From: Streptococcus suis
Lineage (GTDB): Bacteria; Bacillota; Bacilli; Lactobacillales; Streptococcaceae
Reading direction: 5' to 3'
Assembly (NCBI GenBank): GCA_024583055.1
Contig: CP102145.1
Span: 2,092,662-2,156,661, forward strand
DNA length: 64,000 nucleotides
Both the position numbers and the translations under genes were made by a program. Of the stretch, positions 33,884 through 45,166 are shown in pieces. Below the pieces are notes generated by a model. That model was not told the DNA's origin, searched no databases, and saw only the letters and a program-made list of their open reading frames with translations. Numbering within the stretch: the stretch's first letter is position 1; every line of letters starts with the position of its first letter.

Positions 33884-36800
33884 ATGAAAAAGAAGGTTTA
33901 TTGGAAGGACATTGGTCAGGCCCTGACGACTTCCAAGGGGCGTTTCCTGTCTATCTTTAGTCTCATGATGCTGGGAGCTCTTGCTCTGACAGGGCTCAAG
34001 GTCACGGCCCCAAATATGGAGAGAACTGCCCAGGCGTATTTGCAAGAGCATCAAACCATGGACTTGGCCGTCCTATCTGGTCTGGGAATTTCTCGGGATG
34101 ACATCAAGGAGCTAGAGTCCGTCGAGGGTGCGCGGGTTGAGGCTGGATATTTTAAGGATGTGACTCTTGAAAAGGACCAGGCAGTTCGCCTCTTTTCGGC
34201 CAGTCCGACCATTTCAGGCTATCAGCTCTTGGAAGGAAATTTTCCCAAGCAAAAAGACGAAATTGCCCTGTCACCCTCGCTTCAATCATCCTTCAAAATC
34301 GGTGACATGATAGACATGACTGAGCCAAACAAGGGTGGAACCATTCTCACGCAAAACCAGTTCAAGGTAGTTGGCTTTGTGGCCTCTTCGGAAATCTTGG
34401 ACAACACGACCATGGGTCTGGCCTCTAGCGGCAATGGACAGCTGGCTGGCTACGGTCTGGTCATGGAAGAAGCCTTCGACTCGGACGTTTACACCATCGC
34501 CCGGATCCGCTACGATGATTTGGCAGGCTTGGATTATGCCAGTCCAGCCTATGAAGACAAGTTGGAGCAGCACCAGGAAGACTTGGAAAAGCTCCTGTCT
34601 GATAACGACGAGCTCCGTTTGGCCAGCATCCAGTCGGAAGGCCAGGAAGAGATTGCCAAGGGAGAGCAGAATATTTCTAAGGCCAAGGCTGATTTGGAAA
34701 AGGCAGAGCAGGACCTCCAGTCTGGTAAAGAGCAGCTGGAAACGGGTAGGTCAGAATTTGCCCGTGGCAGAGCCAAGATTATCCAATCTGAAGCAGAATT
34801 GCAAGCGGCCTATGACCAACTCATGGTCAGCAAGGCCCAATTAGAAGCCAGCAAAGCAGAGTTGGATGCCAGCAAGCTCCAGCTGGACCAGACAGGTGCC
34901 TTCCTAGAAGAAAACTATGTCCAGCTGGAAGTATCTGCCAATCAGCTTAACCAGGCCAAGGCCCAGCTGGATGCAGACCTAGAAAAATTGGATCCCAATG
35001 CTGCGGATTACGACACAGCCTATCAGACCTACATGTCAGGCTACAGCCTCTACCAAGCTAAGTTAGGCGAGTACGAGGCAGGTCTTGCCAGCTTCAATGA
35101 ATGGAACGCCCAGCACCAAGCAGGGCTAGCCCAATACCAGGCGGGTCTGGCCCAATACGAGCAAGGTCTGGCAGCCTATCAGGCTGGTTTCGCTGATTAT
35201 GAATGGGGGGCTAGTCTTCTGGAATCATCCAGTCTGACCCTCAATCAAGAGGCTCTCCGTCTCAATCAGGCGGATCAGGACTTGAACCAGGTCCAAGCAG
35301 AGCTCAGCAACAAAAAAGCAGATGCCACCAAGGACATCAAGGAGGTCGAGGATGAATTGGCCCATGCCAAGGAAGACTTGACCAAGCTGGAGAAATCACC
35401 CTATCAGGTCTTTACTCGGTCCAGCCTACCAGGTGGAGACGGCTATACGACCTACAGCAATGCTACTCGCTCTATTGCCGCAGTGGGTAATGTCTTTCCA
35501 GTAGTCCTCTATCTGGTAGCGGCCCTGGTTACCTTTACTACTATGGCTCGATTTGTCGATGAGGAGCGCAGCCAGTCGGGTCTCTTCAAGGCCCTGGGCT
35601 ACACCAACCGTCAGATTATGACCAAGTTCATCCTCTATGGTCTAGGTGCCGGTCTATTGGGCACCTTGGTTGGTATTTTGGCAGGCAATTTCGTCCTGTC
35701 GCCTATGATTTCGGATATCATCACCAAGACCACGGTGATTGGCCCTGCCAAGCTCCATTTCTATCCCCTCTGGACCCTGCTAGCCCTGGTCCTGTCCCTC
35801 ATTTCCTCGGTCCTGCCGGCCTATCTGGTGGTCCACCGGGAACTCAAGGAAAAGCCAGCCCATTTGCTCCTACCCAAACCTCCAGCAGTGGGTTCCAAGA
35901 TTCTTTTGGAGAAGTGGCAGGCAGTCTGGTCCCGTCTCAGCTTTACTCACAAGGTGACGGCCCGCAATATCTTCCGCTACAAGCTCCGCATGCTCATGAC
36001 CATCTTTGGCGTGGCCGGCACCGTCGCCCTCCTCTTTGGCGGTCTGGGGATTCGCTCCTCTATCTCTGGGGTGGTCGATCGCCAGTTTGGAGACCTGCTC
36101 CATTATGACCTACTGGTGGTGGAAAATGGCAGAGCTTCTGAGGAGGACTTGGACAAGTTGACTGCCTTTCTCCAGTCAAACCAGGTCCGCCAGTCCTTGC
36201 CAATTGCCTTTGAACAGACCAATCAGACCCTGCAGATTGGCGATGTGAGAAAAAAACTGTCTGTCGGTATCTATGTGACGGACAGAGAGGATATAGGAAA
36301 ACTGGTCAGCCTGGAAAATAAGGCTGGTCAGTCCATCCAGCTTAGTGGCAGGGGCATTGTCCTAACGGAAAAACTGGCCCAGCTCTACGGTGTCGGAAGG
36401 GGTGATAAGCTCAAGCTGACTCTGGAAGATGAGCAAGTGACCGTCCGTGTGGCCGATGTAGCCGAGATGTATGCAGGTCACTTCATCTATATGACGGACG
36501 CCTACTATGAGCAGGTGACGGGCAAGCGGCGGACGGCTAATGGCTATCTGGTCCAGCTCAAGCAGGGGCAAGTCGACCAGGTCCAAGATACAGCCAGTCA
36601 GCTCCTAGCCATGCCTGGAGTCAAGAGTCTGGTGCAAAATACTTCGCTCATGAACATGCTGACGGCCATGGCAGGCTCCTTGCAGTCGGTCATGACCATC
36701 TTAGTGGTTCTCTCTATCCTGCTGGGCTTGGTCATCCTCTACAATCTGACCATCATCAACATGTCCGAGCGAATCCGGGAGCTGTCTACCATTCGGGTGC

Positions 36801-37081
36801 TGGGCTTCCACAATAAGGAAGTGACCATGTATATCTACCGGGAAACCATTGCCCTGTCCTTGATTGGCGTGCTGGTCGGTCTGGTATCAGGTTTTTACCT
36901 GCACCGCCTGCTCCTGGCCATGATTGGCTCAGACTCCATTCGCTTTAATCCTCATGTGGGTGCAGAAGTCTACATCATCCCTGTCCTAGCCATAGTGGGC
37001 ATTCTGGCAGGCCTGGGCTGGTATGTCAACCACCAGCTCAGAAAGGTCGATATGCTGGAAGCCCTCAAGTCAGTGGAGTAG
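33884..37081 (+). CDS. Large FtsX/MacB-like ABC permease with coiled-coil domain
   Basis: The 1065-aa permease begins at ATG 33884 (AGGAGGT 5 nt upstream; an in-frame GTG at 33878 overlaps this site). One helix (about 20-42) is followed by a ~490-residue extracytoplasmic region with a long coiled coil and a short repeat (AQYQAGLAQYEQGLAAYQAG, about residues 415-434), then the FtsX core of three helices, a second extracytoplasmic domain and three final helices. Such transporters act in mechanotransmission or export; no substrate is evident. Confidence 0.9.
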   Translation: MKKKVYWKDIGQALTTSKGRFLSIFSLMMLGALALTGLKVTAPNMERTAQAYLQEHQTMDLAVLSGLGISRDDIKELESVEGARVEAGYFKDVTLEKDQAVRLFSASPTISGYQLLEGNFPKQKDEIALSPSLQSSFKIGDMIDMTEPNKGGTILTQNQFKVVGFVASSEILDNTTMGLASSGNGQLAGYGLVMEEAFDSDVYTIARIRYDDLAGLDYASPAYEDKLEQHQEDLEKLLSDNDELRLASIQSEGQEEIAKGEQNISKAKADLEKAEQDLQSGKEQLETGRSEFARGRAKIIQSEAELQAAYDQLMVSKAQLEASKAELDASKLQLDQTGAFLEENYVQLEVSANQLNQAKAQLDADLEKLDPNAADYDTAYQTYMSGYSLYQAKLGEYEAGLASFNEWNAQHQAGLAQYQAGLAQYEQGLAAYQAGFADYEWGASLLESSSLTLNQEALRLNQADQDLNQVQAELSNKKADATKDIKEVEDELAHAKEDLTKLEKSPYQVFTRSSLPGGDGYTTYSNATRSIAAVGNVFPVVLYLVAALVTFTTMARFVDEERSQSGLFKALGYTNRQIMTKFILYGLGAGLLGTLVGILAGNFVLSPMISDIITKTTVIGPAKLHFYPLWTLLALVLSLISSVLPAYLVVHRELKEKPAHLLLPKPPAVGSKILLEKWQAVWSRLSFTHKVTARNIFRYKLRMLMTIFGVAGTVALLFGGLGIRSSISGVVDRQFGDLLHYDLLVVENGRASEEDLDKLTAFLQSNQVRQSLPIAFEQTNQTLQIGDVRKKLSVGIYVTDREDIGKLVSLENKAGQSIQLSGRGIVLTEKLAQLYGVGRGDKLKLTLEDEQVTVRVADVAEMYAGHFIYMTDAYYEQVTGKRRTANGYLVQLKQGQVDQVQDTASQLLAMPGVKSLVQNTSLMNMLTAMAGSLQSVMTILVVLSILLGLVILYNLTIINMSERIRELSTIRVLGFHNKEVTMYIYRETIALSLIGVLVGLVSGFYLHRLLLAMIGSDSIRFNPHVGAEVYIIPVLAIVGILAGLGWYVNHQLRKVDMLEALKSVE

Positions 37082-37106
37082 AATTTATTTGATGAAACCT
37101 TCAGGA

Positions 37107-37136
37107 AGTCCTAGCAGCCTAGCTAGGATTTTTCTT
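37107..37136 (+). terminator. Terminator after the FtsX-like gene
   Basis: TCCTAGC and GCTAGGA form a 7-bp stem with a 6-nt loop, then a T-rich tract. Confidence 0.85.
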
Positions 37137-37174
37137 TTTCCAGCCCTCCCCAGCCCGCCAAAACCTCCTTTTCA

Positions 37175-37183
37175 TGCTATAAT
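37175..37183 (+). promoter_or_regulatory. Extended -10 promoter of polA
   Basis: TGCTATAAT ends 6 nt before the polA ATG, which puts the predicted transcription start on the start codon itself. Confidence 0.7.
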
Positions 37184-37189
37184 AGACCT

Positions 37190-39826
37190 ATGAATAAAAA
37201 CAAGCTTTTACTAATCGACGGCTCTTCTGTAGCCTTCCGTGCTTTCTTTGCACTCTACAACCAAATTGACCGTTTTAAGAGTCCGACTGGGCTCCACACC
37301 AACGCGATTTATGGCTTTAACCTCATGTTGGACCACATGATGAAGCGGGTCCAGCCGACCCACATTGTGGTGGCATTTGACGCTGGTAAGACCACCTTCC
37401 GGACGGAGATGTACGCTGACTACAAGGCGGGCCGGGCCAAGACTCCAGACGAATTCCGCGAGCAGTTCCCTTTTATCCGCCAGATGCTGGATGCCATGGG
37501 GGTCATGCACTATGAGCTGGCACAGTACGAGGCAGATGATATTATCGGTACCTTGGACAAAATGGCAGAGCGGATAGACACTCCTTTTGATGTAACCATT
37601 GTCAGCGGTGACAAGGACTTGATCCAGCTGACAGATGAAAATACGGTTGTGGAGATTTCCAAGAAAGGCGTGGCAGAATTTGAGGAATTTACCCCAGCCT
37701 ACCTCATGGAAAAAATGGGGATTACCCCAGCCCAGTTTATCGACCTCAAGGCCCTCATGGGGGATAAGTCGGATAATATCCCTGGCGTGACTAAAATCGG
37801 TGAAAAGACGGGTCTCAAGCTCCTCATTGAACACGGCAGCTTAGAGGGGATTTACGAAAATATCGACAGCATGAAGGCCTCCAAGATGAAGGAAAACCTC
37901 ATCAACGACAAGGACCAGGCCTTCCTGTCTAAGACCCTTGCGACCATTGATACCAATGCTCCGATTGAAATTGGCCTGGACGACATTGCCTACACTGGTC
38001 CAAATATTGAGGAGCTGGCTCAATTCTACGATGACATGGGCTTTAAGCAACTCCGGGCCCAGCTGGGAGTGACCGAGACCCAAGAGGAAGTAGTACTGGA
38101 TTTCCAAACGGTTACAGATGTGACGGCTGATATGCTTAAGAAGGACCAGTTCTTCTATTTTGAGATTCTAGGTGAAAATTACCACCGAGAGGAAATTGTT
38201 GGCCTGGCCTGGGGCGATAAGGACGGGATTTATGTCGGTGGTCCAGAATTACTGGACAGCCCTATCCTACGTGATTTCTTGGAACATCAGACTATTAAGA
38301 CCTATGATTTCAAGCGTGGTAAGGTTCTCTTGGCTAGAAAGAGCCTGAACCTCCCTCTTGGCAGCTTTGACAGTCGCTTGGCCAAGTATCTCCTGTCAAC
38401 AGTTGAGGACAATACCTTGACCACCATCGCCAACCTCTACGGTCAGACTAGCTTGGTGCCAGATGAGGCGGTCTATGGTAAGGGAGCCAAATTGGCCCTA
38501 CCAGCCCGTGAGGAATTCTTCTCGCATCTGGCTCGTAAGGTCCAGGTCTTGATTGAGACCGAGCAAGCTATGCTGGCAAAACTCGAAGAACATGAGCAAT
38601 TGGAGCTCTTCTACGAGATGGAATTGCCCCTGGCGGATGTCCTTGCCAAGATGGAAATTTCCGGTATCAAGGTAGAAAAAGAGACTCTCCAAGCCATGCA
38701 GGCTGAAAATGAAGTCTTGATAGAGCAGCTGACCAAGGAAATCTATGAATTAGCTGGTCAAGAATTTAATATCAATTCGCCTAAGCAGCTGGGCACCATT
38801 CTCTTTGAGGATATGGGCCTACCATTGGAATACACTAAAAAGACCAAGACGGGCTATTCAACGGCCGTTGATGTCCTGGAGCGTCTGGCGCCTATTGCCC
38901 CAGTCGTGTCGAAAATTTTGGAATACCGTCAGATTAGCAAGCTCCAGTCTACCTATGTCATTGGCTTGCAGGATGCTATCCTAGCAGATGACAAGATTCA
39001 CACCCGCTATGTCCAGGACCTGACCCAGACAGGGCGTCTGTCTTCAACAGATCCCAACCTGCAGAATATCCCGGTCCGCCTGGAGCAGGGTCGTCTCATT
39101 CGTAAGGCCTTTGTGCCTTCGCTTGAGGATAGTGTACTCTTGGCATCGGATTATTCTCAGATTGAATTGCGGGTCTTGGCGCATATTTCTCAAGATGAGC
39201 ACCTGATTGAAGCCTTCAAACGAGGCGATGATATCCATACTTCAACAGCTATGCGGGTCTTTGGCATTGAAAAAGCAGAAGATGTGACAGCAAATGACCG
39301 CCGCAATGCCAAGGCTGTCAACTTTGGTGTGGTCTACGGCATTTCTGACTTCGGACTTTCTAACAACCTCGGAATCACGAGAAAAGAGGCTAAGAATTAC
39401 ATCGATACCTATTTCGAACGCTTCCCTGGTATCAAGAATTACATGGAGACCATCGTTCGCGAGGCGCGTGACAAGGGCTTTGTAGAAACCATCTACAAGC
39501 GCCGTCGAGAATTACCAGATATTAACTCTCGCAACTTCAACGTCCGAAATTTTGCCGAGCGAACAGCCATCAACTCTCCAATCCAAGGATCCGCTGCTGA
39601 TATCCTCAAGGTGGCTATGATTAACTTGGACAAGGCCCTGACTGAGGCTGGTCTATCTACCCGCATGCTCCTTCAGGTCCATGATGAGATTGTTTTGGAG
39701 GTACCAATGGCAGAGCTGGAAAGGGTCAAAGCCATGGTCAAGGAGACCATGGAAAGCGCCATTGCCCTGTCTGTGCCACTGATTGCGGACGAAAATGCCG
39801 GTCAGACCTGGTATGAAGCTAAATAA
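37190..39826 (+). CDS. polA: DNA polymerase I
   Basis: The 878-aa polymerase fills Okazaki gaps and repairs DNA. The 5'-3' exonuclease domain is intact (DGSSVAFRAFFAL, DAGKTTFR, EADDIIGT, SGDKDLIQL). The middle 3'-5' exonuclease-like part lacks the acidic motif set, as in other Gram-positive Pol I. The polymerase part has DYSQIELR, RRNAKAVNFGVVYG (O-helix) and VHDEIVLE. No ribosome site precedes the ATG, consistent with a leaderless mRNA. Confidence 0.97.
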   Translation: MNKNKLLLIDGSSVAFRAFFALYNQIDRFKSPTGLHTNAIYGFNLMLDHMMKRVQPTHIVVAFDAGKTTFRTEMYADYKAGRAKTPDEFREQFPFIRQMLDAMGVMHYELAQYEADDIIGTLDKMAERIDTPFDVTIVSGDKDLIQLTDENTVVEISKKGVAEFEEFTPAYLMEKMGITPAQFIDLKALMGDKSDNIPGVTKIGEKTGLKLLIEHGSLEGIYENIDSMKASKMKENLINDKDQAFLSKTLATIDTNAPIEIGLDDIAYTGPNIEELAQFYDDMGFKQLRAQLGVTETQEEVVLDFQTVTDVTADMLKKDQFFYFEILGENYHREEIVGLAWGDKDGIYVGGPELLDSPILRDFLEHQTIKTYDFKRGKVLLARKSLNLPLGSFDSRLAKYLLSTVEDNTLTTIANLYGQTSLVPDEAVYGKGAKLALPAREEFFSHLARKVQVLIETEQAMLAKLEEHEQLELFYEMELPLADVLAKMEISGIKVEKETLQAMQAENEVLIEQLTKEIYELAGQEFNINSPKQLGTILFEDMGLPLEYTKKTKTGYSTAVDVLERLAPIAPVVSKILEYRQISKLQSTYVIGLQDAILADDKIHTRYVQDLTQTGRLSSTDPNLQNIPVRLEQGRLIRKAFVPSLEDSVLLASDYSQIELRVLAHISQDEHLIEAFKRGDDIHTSTAMRVFGIEKAEDVTANDRRNAKAVNFGVVYGISDFGLSNNLGITRKEAKNYIDTYFERFPGIKNYMETIVREARDKGFVETIYKRRRELPDINSRNFNVRNFAERTAINSPIQGSAADILKVAMINLDKALTEAGLSTRMLLQVHDEIVLEVPMAELERVKAMVKETMESAIALSVPLIADENAGQTWYEAK

Positions 39827-39839
39827 GAAAGGAAATAAC

Positions 39840-40589
39840 GTGAAAAAATCAATTCTTCTACTTGCCTTGTTTAGTGTGATTCTCGTTGGCTGTGGCCAGA
39901 AGAAAGAAAACAAGGGAACCAATCCTTCGGGTGATGATTTCTCAACTCAATTGCCTATTTTAAAAGAAAAACAAGACACCACAAATGAACAGTTCAATGT
40001 TCTTGTCAATGTCCCAGTCGTTGCTGTCAATGACAATCCGCCAGCTGATGAGACGCAAAAAGGTCACAAGATACATGCGGCCAACAATGGTGTTGCGGAA
40101 CGTGATGAAAACGGCAATATCAAAGAAAATTGGCGCTACTACGATGTGCCTGCCAACTGGACCATCAATAAAGAAAACACAGAAGATGAGACCCTAGCTG
40201 CGGTTTACGATGTCAAGGAAGGCGCTAACAACTACATGGTTCAACTCTACAATATCAATGCTTTCAACAAGTCACCACTGGAAGAAGGTGTTAACATGAA
40301 CGAAGAAGAGTTGGCTGCCCGTATGGCGGAAACCAACCACAATTTCATTGAGCAGTCAGTTGTGATCATCAATGACCAGGAGTGGAAGGCCGGTCGTCAG
40401 ATTATGAACGATCAAAAAATGGCCCGCCTGACCTTCTATCGGATGGAATCAACTGGAGAGTATGATGATTCTGTTGTTGTAGGCTCTATCTACTACTCGT
40501 TGGATCCAGGCTTGGACAAGGACCGGACAGCACTCAAGAAAGCTATCGGTCAGCTTAAGGATGTAGTTTATTCCCTTTCTAAGAAATAA
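39840..40589 (+). CDS. Putative lipoprotein of unknown function
   Basis: The 249-aa protein starts at GTG 39840 with an AAGAAAGGA site. A signal peptide with lipobox LVGC places the modified Cys near residue 19, followed by a Lys/Asn/Gly-rich linker. The rest is soluble and extracellular with no domain I recognise. It follows polA by 13 nt, likely by read-through rather than function. Confidence 0.82.
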   Translation: MKKSILLLALFSVILVGCGQKKENKGTNPSGDDFSTQLPILKEKQDTTNEQFNVLVNVPVVAVNDNPPADETQKGHKIHAANNGVAERDENGNIKENWRYYDVPANWTINKENTEDETLAAVYDVKEGANNYMVQLYNINAFNKSPLEEGVNMNEEELAARMAETNHNFIEQSVVIINDQEWKAGRQIMNDQKMARLTFYRMESTGEYDDSVVVGSIYYSLDPGLDKDRTALKKAIGQLKDVVYSLSKK

Positions 40590-40608
40590 GAATACTCAGA
40601 GGACGACT

Positions 40609-40875
40609 ATGATGTAAGAATGGCTGCAAACACGGACCTATGGGCAAATGATTCTGTTGGGAGTAGGACTTACATTTCTGAGCTTCCTACTGGCAAGTCT
40701 GACCAAGATGGCCTATCTGGCCAATATAGGTCTGGCTGCTACGGCAGTTTTGGTGGCCCTCTTTCCCCAAATGCCAGGTCGTTCGATACTGAGCAAGAGA
40801 GAAGTCAGGCTTATCCGCCCGGTGTGCCTGCTTGCCCTCTTGATTTTCCTATTTGTCTATCATTATCACTCTTAA
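40609..40875 (+). pseudogene. Small membrane protein, start region broken by nonsense codon
   Basis: After a GAGGA site, ATG ATG is followed at once by TAA (40615-40617); the frame then reads EWLQTRTYGQMILLG and continues to 40875 with two or three hydrophobic segments. The natural start seems to be 40609 with a Lys-like codon changed to TAA. An internal ATG at 40648 (75 aa) could still be used, but has no ribosome site. The intact product would be about 88 aa. Confidence 0.6.
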
Positions 40876-40887
40876 AAGGAGGTAGTT

Positions 40888-41322
40888 ATGACCTATTCTT
40901 TTCAAAATCCAGATCAGAATGTCATCTTTGATTATCTGAGAAACGCCAAGACCATTGCGGTTGTGGGCTTGTCTACTCGTGAGGATGCCACATCCTATCG
41001 GGTTTCCAAGCTCATGCAGGAGGCTGGTTATAAGATTATTCCTGTTAATCCGACGGCAGTTGGCCAAACCATTCTTAGTGAGCCAGTCTATGCTAGTCTG
41101 CTGGATATTGACCAGCCGATTGACATTGTCGATATTTTCCGTCGCAGTGAATTCTTGCCCGATGTAGCGCGTGAATTTATCCAAACAGATGCTAAAATAT
41201 TTTGGGCTCAGCTGGGCTTGGAGAGCCAAGAAGCAGAAGAGATCCTGCGTCAGGCTGGGCGCTCTGCCATTGTCATGAACAAGTGCATCAAGATTGAATA
41301 CTTGGCCATGACAGGAGCATAG
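40888..41322 (+). CDS. CoA-binding domain protein (YccU-like)
   Basis: The 144-aa protein is a single Rossmann-type CoA-binding domain. Visible motifs: AVVGLSTREDATSYRVSKLM near residue 20 and NPTAVGQTILSEPVYASLLDI. Family members bind CoA in vitro, but the role is unknown. AAAGGAGG site upstream; it follows the broken membrane gene by 12 nt. Confidence 0.9.
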   Translation: MTYSFQNPDQNVIFDYLRNAKTIAVVGLSTREDATSYRVSKLMQEAGYKIIPVNPTAVGQTILSEPVYASLLDIDQPIDIVDIFRRSEFLPDVAREFIQTDAKIFWAQLGLESQEAEEILRQAGRSAIVMNKCIKIEYLAMTGA

Positions 41323-41342
41323 TAGTAACTGAGAACATAAAT

Positions 41343-41381
41343 AAAAAGCGATGCCGCAAGTGTGAGCGGATATCGCTTTTT
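41343..41381. terminator. Bidirectional terminator
   Basis: AAAAAGCGAT and ATCGCTTTTT arms with inner CCGC/GCGG pairing separate convergent genes. Confidence 0.85.
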
Positions 41382-41392
41382 GAATGGTCGAA

Positions 41393-42247
41393 TTATATTG
41401 ATTTGGTACTTTTTTCTTCCAGAATAGCCTGATAGAAATAAATCTGGGCAGTCTTGTGATAGGGAAGAACATAGAAATCCGCAAGTCCGCCGGTGATAAT
41501 GATCAAGATAAACCAACCCAAGAAGCTCAAATCCAAGAGGAATCGTTTCCATTTGTAGCCCTTCATCAATTGACGGCTTTCATTCAAAATGGCTCTGGCA
41601 CTGGTATAAGTGTCCTCTTCCAAGCGTTGGAAGAGAATGTTCTCAGCCTGGGAATAGGCATAGACCTGTGGCAAATAGATGGCCAGACCAATGCAAATCA
41701 GGAACAAACCAGCAATAAAAACCAAAAAGCCGATAGCTATCATGCCAGTCAGGCTTTCCTGTACTTCAACCGAGTTGGCTTGAAGCAGTTCTGCGGACAG
41801 GTTGCCGATGAGGATACTAGACCCTAGCAGCAAGAAGGCACCGATGTAGAAGATCAAGCCCCAGAGAATGAGCAGGATTGTTTTTAAACTGAAAACCGCC
41901 AAGAATTTTCCAAATGATGGATGGCTGAAGATAGCTAGGCTATCAGAAAGTTTCCCTGTCGCTTTTTTGTCCAACATCAATAGGAATAGGCTGTAGGAGA
42001 CGGAGAGCAGCAGAAGGGCAAGGAGCAACCTGTAGAAGCTTGTAAATCCTAAAATGGACAGTAGGTAATAAATGCTAGCCTGGGTGTCCTGGCTAATGTC
42101 TGCAACACGCTCCATATCTGTCTGGGAATTTGTAAATAGATTGATCAGCAGAGTGAGCAGGACAGGAAGCAAAACGATTTTAAAGCTAGTAGGATTCCTT
42201 CTCAGGCTCAGGCGAGCTTTTTGGCGAATAGATGATAGTGTAAACAT
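41393..42247 (-). CDS. DUF975 family membrane protein
   Basis: The 284-aa integral membrane protein has six hydrophobic segments and the DUF975 pattern (ARLSLRRNPTSFK at the start, YSQAENILFQRLEEDTYTSARAILNESRQLMKGYKW near residue 200). Start ATG 42247 has an AAAGGAAGG site; upstream frame is spurious. Function unknown. Confidence 0.85.
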   Translation of the reverse strand: MFTLSSIRQKARLSLRRNPTSFKIVLLPVLLTLLINLFTNSQTDMERVADISQDTQASIYYLLSILGFTSFYRLLLALLLLSVSYSLFLLMLDKKATGKLSDSLAIFSHPSFGKFLAVFSLKTILLILWGLIFYIGAFLLLGSSILIGNLSAELLQANSVEVQESLTGMIAIGFLVFIAGLFLICIGLAIYLPQVYAYSQAENILFQRLEEDTYTSARAILNESRQLMKGYKWKRFLLDLSFLGWFILIIITGGLADFYVLPYHKTAQIYFYQAILEEKSTKSI

Positions 42248-42381
42248 AAAGCCTTCCTTTCTTCCATATTTTAACACAGTTTCAAGTGACAAGAAAGGTA
42301 AATTTTGATAGACTAGATTAGTTGCAGGCTCAGTGGAGCCCTGTTGATTTTCCCAGGACTGTTTTTCCTGGTAGGAGGTAA

Positions 42382-43530
<1,149 letters not shown>

Positions 43531-43536
43531 TCAAGT

Positions 43537-43923
43537 ATGAATGTAATTCTTAAAAGAGCGGGTCTGATATTAGGGACTTTGTTGGTATCGATGAGTCTCC
43601 CTTTCATATTTTGGCTCCTTTATTTAGTCGAAAACTGGCTAATTTTACTACTTATTATTGCTACGCTAGTTGGAAATGCCTTGATTTATAGATTTTTATA
43701 TCACTATTGGACCAAAGGTATTTATGTTATTTTTTTCATTTTGGCATCCAGCTATTTATATATGATGTACTTGAGTAACAGAGCTGAGATAGAAGATGCA
43801 ACTATCATTGCTATATATGGACTTGCTTTCGTAATAATACCACTTCTTATCAATGTTATTGCTATTCTTGTTATTCTAATGATCCATGCTTTTCGACTAT
43901 TAACAACTTTTCTAAAAAAATAG
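43537..43923 (+). CDS. Small integral membrane protein, unknown
   Basis: A 128-aa protein made almost wholly of four hydrophobic segments, 6 nt after tgt. It has no motif I recognise and is richer in A and T than tgt. A terminator follows. Confidence 0.7.
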   Translation: MNVILKRAGLILGTLLVSMSLPFIFWLLYLVENWLILLLIIATLVGNALIYRFLYHYWTKGIYVIFFILASSYLYMMYLSNRAEIEDATIIAIYGLAFVIIPLLINVIAILVILMIHAFRLLTTFLKK

Positions 43924-43933
43924 GTAAGTAAAT

Positions 43934-43968
43934 GACCTCCTACAAAATAGTAGGAGGTTCTCTTTTTA
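43934..43968. terminator. Terminator between tgt unit and pepQ
   Basis: CCTCCTAC and GTAGGAGG around a 6-nt loop, then TTCTCTTTTT on the plus strand. Confidence 0.8.
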
Positions 43969-45051
43969 TACATCAAAATACAAGAGTTCTTTAGGCGTTT
44001 TGGTAAAGACATTAAAGCCGTTCTCGGTCACATGACCGCAATCCTCAATGCGGACGCCGACCTTGCCCGGAATGTAGATACCTGGCTCAACAGAGAAACA
44101 CATGCCCTCTTGAATAACCAAATCATTGCCTTCCATGATAGATGGAAATTCATGAACGCTCATTCCCAAACCGTGGCCCAGGCGGTGGTTGAAATACTCA
44201 CCATAACCAGATTTTTCAATAACAGAGCGAGCAGCATAGTCAATTTCACCAGCAGTCACACCGGGTTTAATCATCTCGACAGCTGCCATGTGGGCCTCTA
44301 AACAGAGATTGTAAATGTCTTTTTTGAATTGATCAGGCTGACCGACCGCAATTGTCCGTGTCATATCAGAAGTGTAGCCTAGCGTTTCTACGCCCAAGTC
44401 AAACAAAAGCAGGGCATTGTTTTCAATCTTATTAGTAGCGGGAATGCCGTGAGGATTAGCTGCATTATTACCGGTCAAGACCATGGTATCGAAACTCATT
44501 TTTGAAATGCCTTGTTTTTTCATTTCAAATTCAATCTGGGCGATAATGTCGGTTTCTGTGACATTCAAGGAAATGTTGTCAAATCCGACCTGCATGGCCT
44601 TATCCGCAAATTCACCTGCGATAAACATTTTTTCAATTTCATCGCGGGATTTAATCAATTTCATGGTATTGATCAGCGGAGTGATGTCTGAGAAAGGCTG
44701 ATTAAAAATAGACTGGAGACCGTGGTAGCGGGTCAAATTCATATTGTCAAATTCAGCACCGATTGTCTTGAAGGCCTTGTTTGGCAGACTTGCCTGGATG
44801 ATTTTCCAAGGATTTTCAGAATCCATGTAGCCAGTTACGGGGAATGAAACAGTTGCACGAGCGCGCTCGACATCGAGAGCTGGTAGGAAGAGGAGCGGTT
44901 CATGGTCTGGCATGACAAAGAGGAACATGTGGCGTTCGTGTGGGTCAGCGTGATAGCCGGTCAGGTAGTAGATACTGGAAGGATCTGAGAAAATGGCCAA
45001 TTCAAGTTGATTGTTTTCTAGGTAATCTTGCACATATTGTAATTTAGACAT
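43966..45051 (-). CDS. pepQ: Xaa-Pro dipeptidase PepQ
   Basis: Metal-dependent proline dipeptidase (M24), 361 aa from ATG 45051, chosen since the AAAGG site fits it better than the ATG at 45057 (only one or two nt away). The metal ligands are in LFDLGVETLGYTSDMTR, HRLGHGLGM and the final EPGIYIPGKVGVRIED. The divergent pepQ-ccpA arrangement is conserved in lactic-acid bacteria; the cre sites between them may control both. Confidence 0.95.
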   Translation of the reverse strand: MSKLQYVQDYLENNQLELAIFSDPSSIYYLTGYHADPHERHMFLFVMPDHEPLLFLPALDVERARATVSFPVTGYMDSENPWKIIQASLPNKAFKTIGAEFDNMNLTRYHGLQSIFNQPFSDITPLINTMKLIKSRDEIEKMFIAGEFADKAMQVGFDNISLNVTETDIIAQIEFEMKKQGISKMSFDTMVLTGNNAANPHGIPATNKIENNALLLFDLGVETLGYTSDMTRTIAVGQPDQFKKDIYNLCLEAHMAAVEMIKPGVTAGEIDYAARSVIEKSGYGEYFNHRLGHGLGMSVHEFPSIMEGNDLVIQEGMCFSVEPGIYIPGKVGVRIEDCGHVTENGFNVFTKTPKELLYFDV

Positions 45052-45166
45052 AGGCATACCTTTCTTTTGATGATAAGAAAAATGAAATTTTCGTTTATTA
45101 TATGGACTATTGTTTCAAAAAATCAAAAAATTTGCAAGTCCTAGCGAAAAAAGTCCTATTTTTCTC

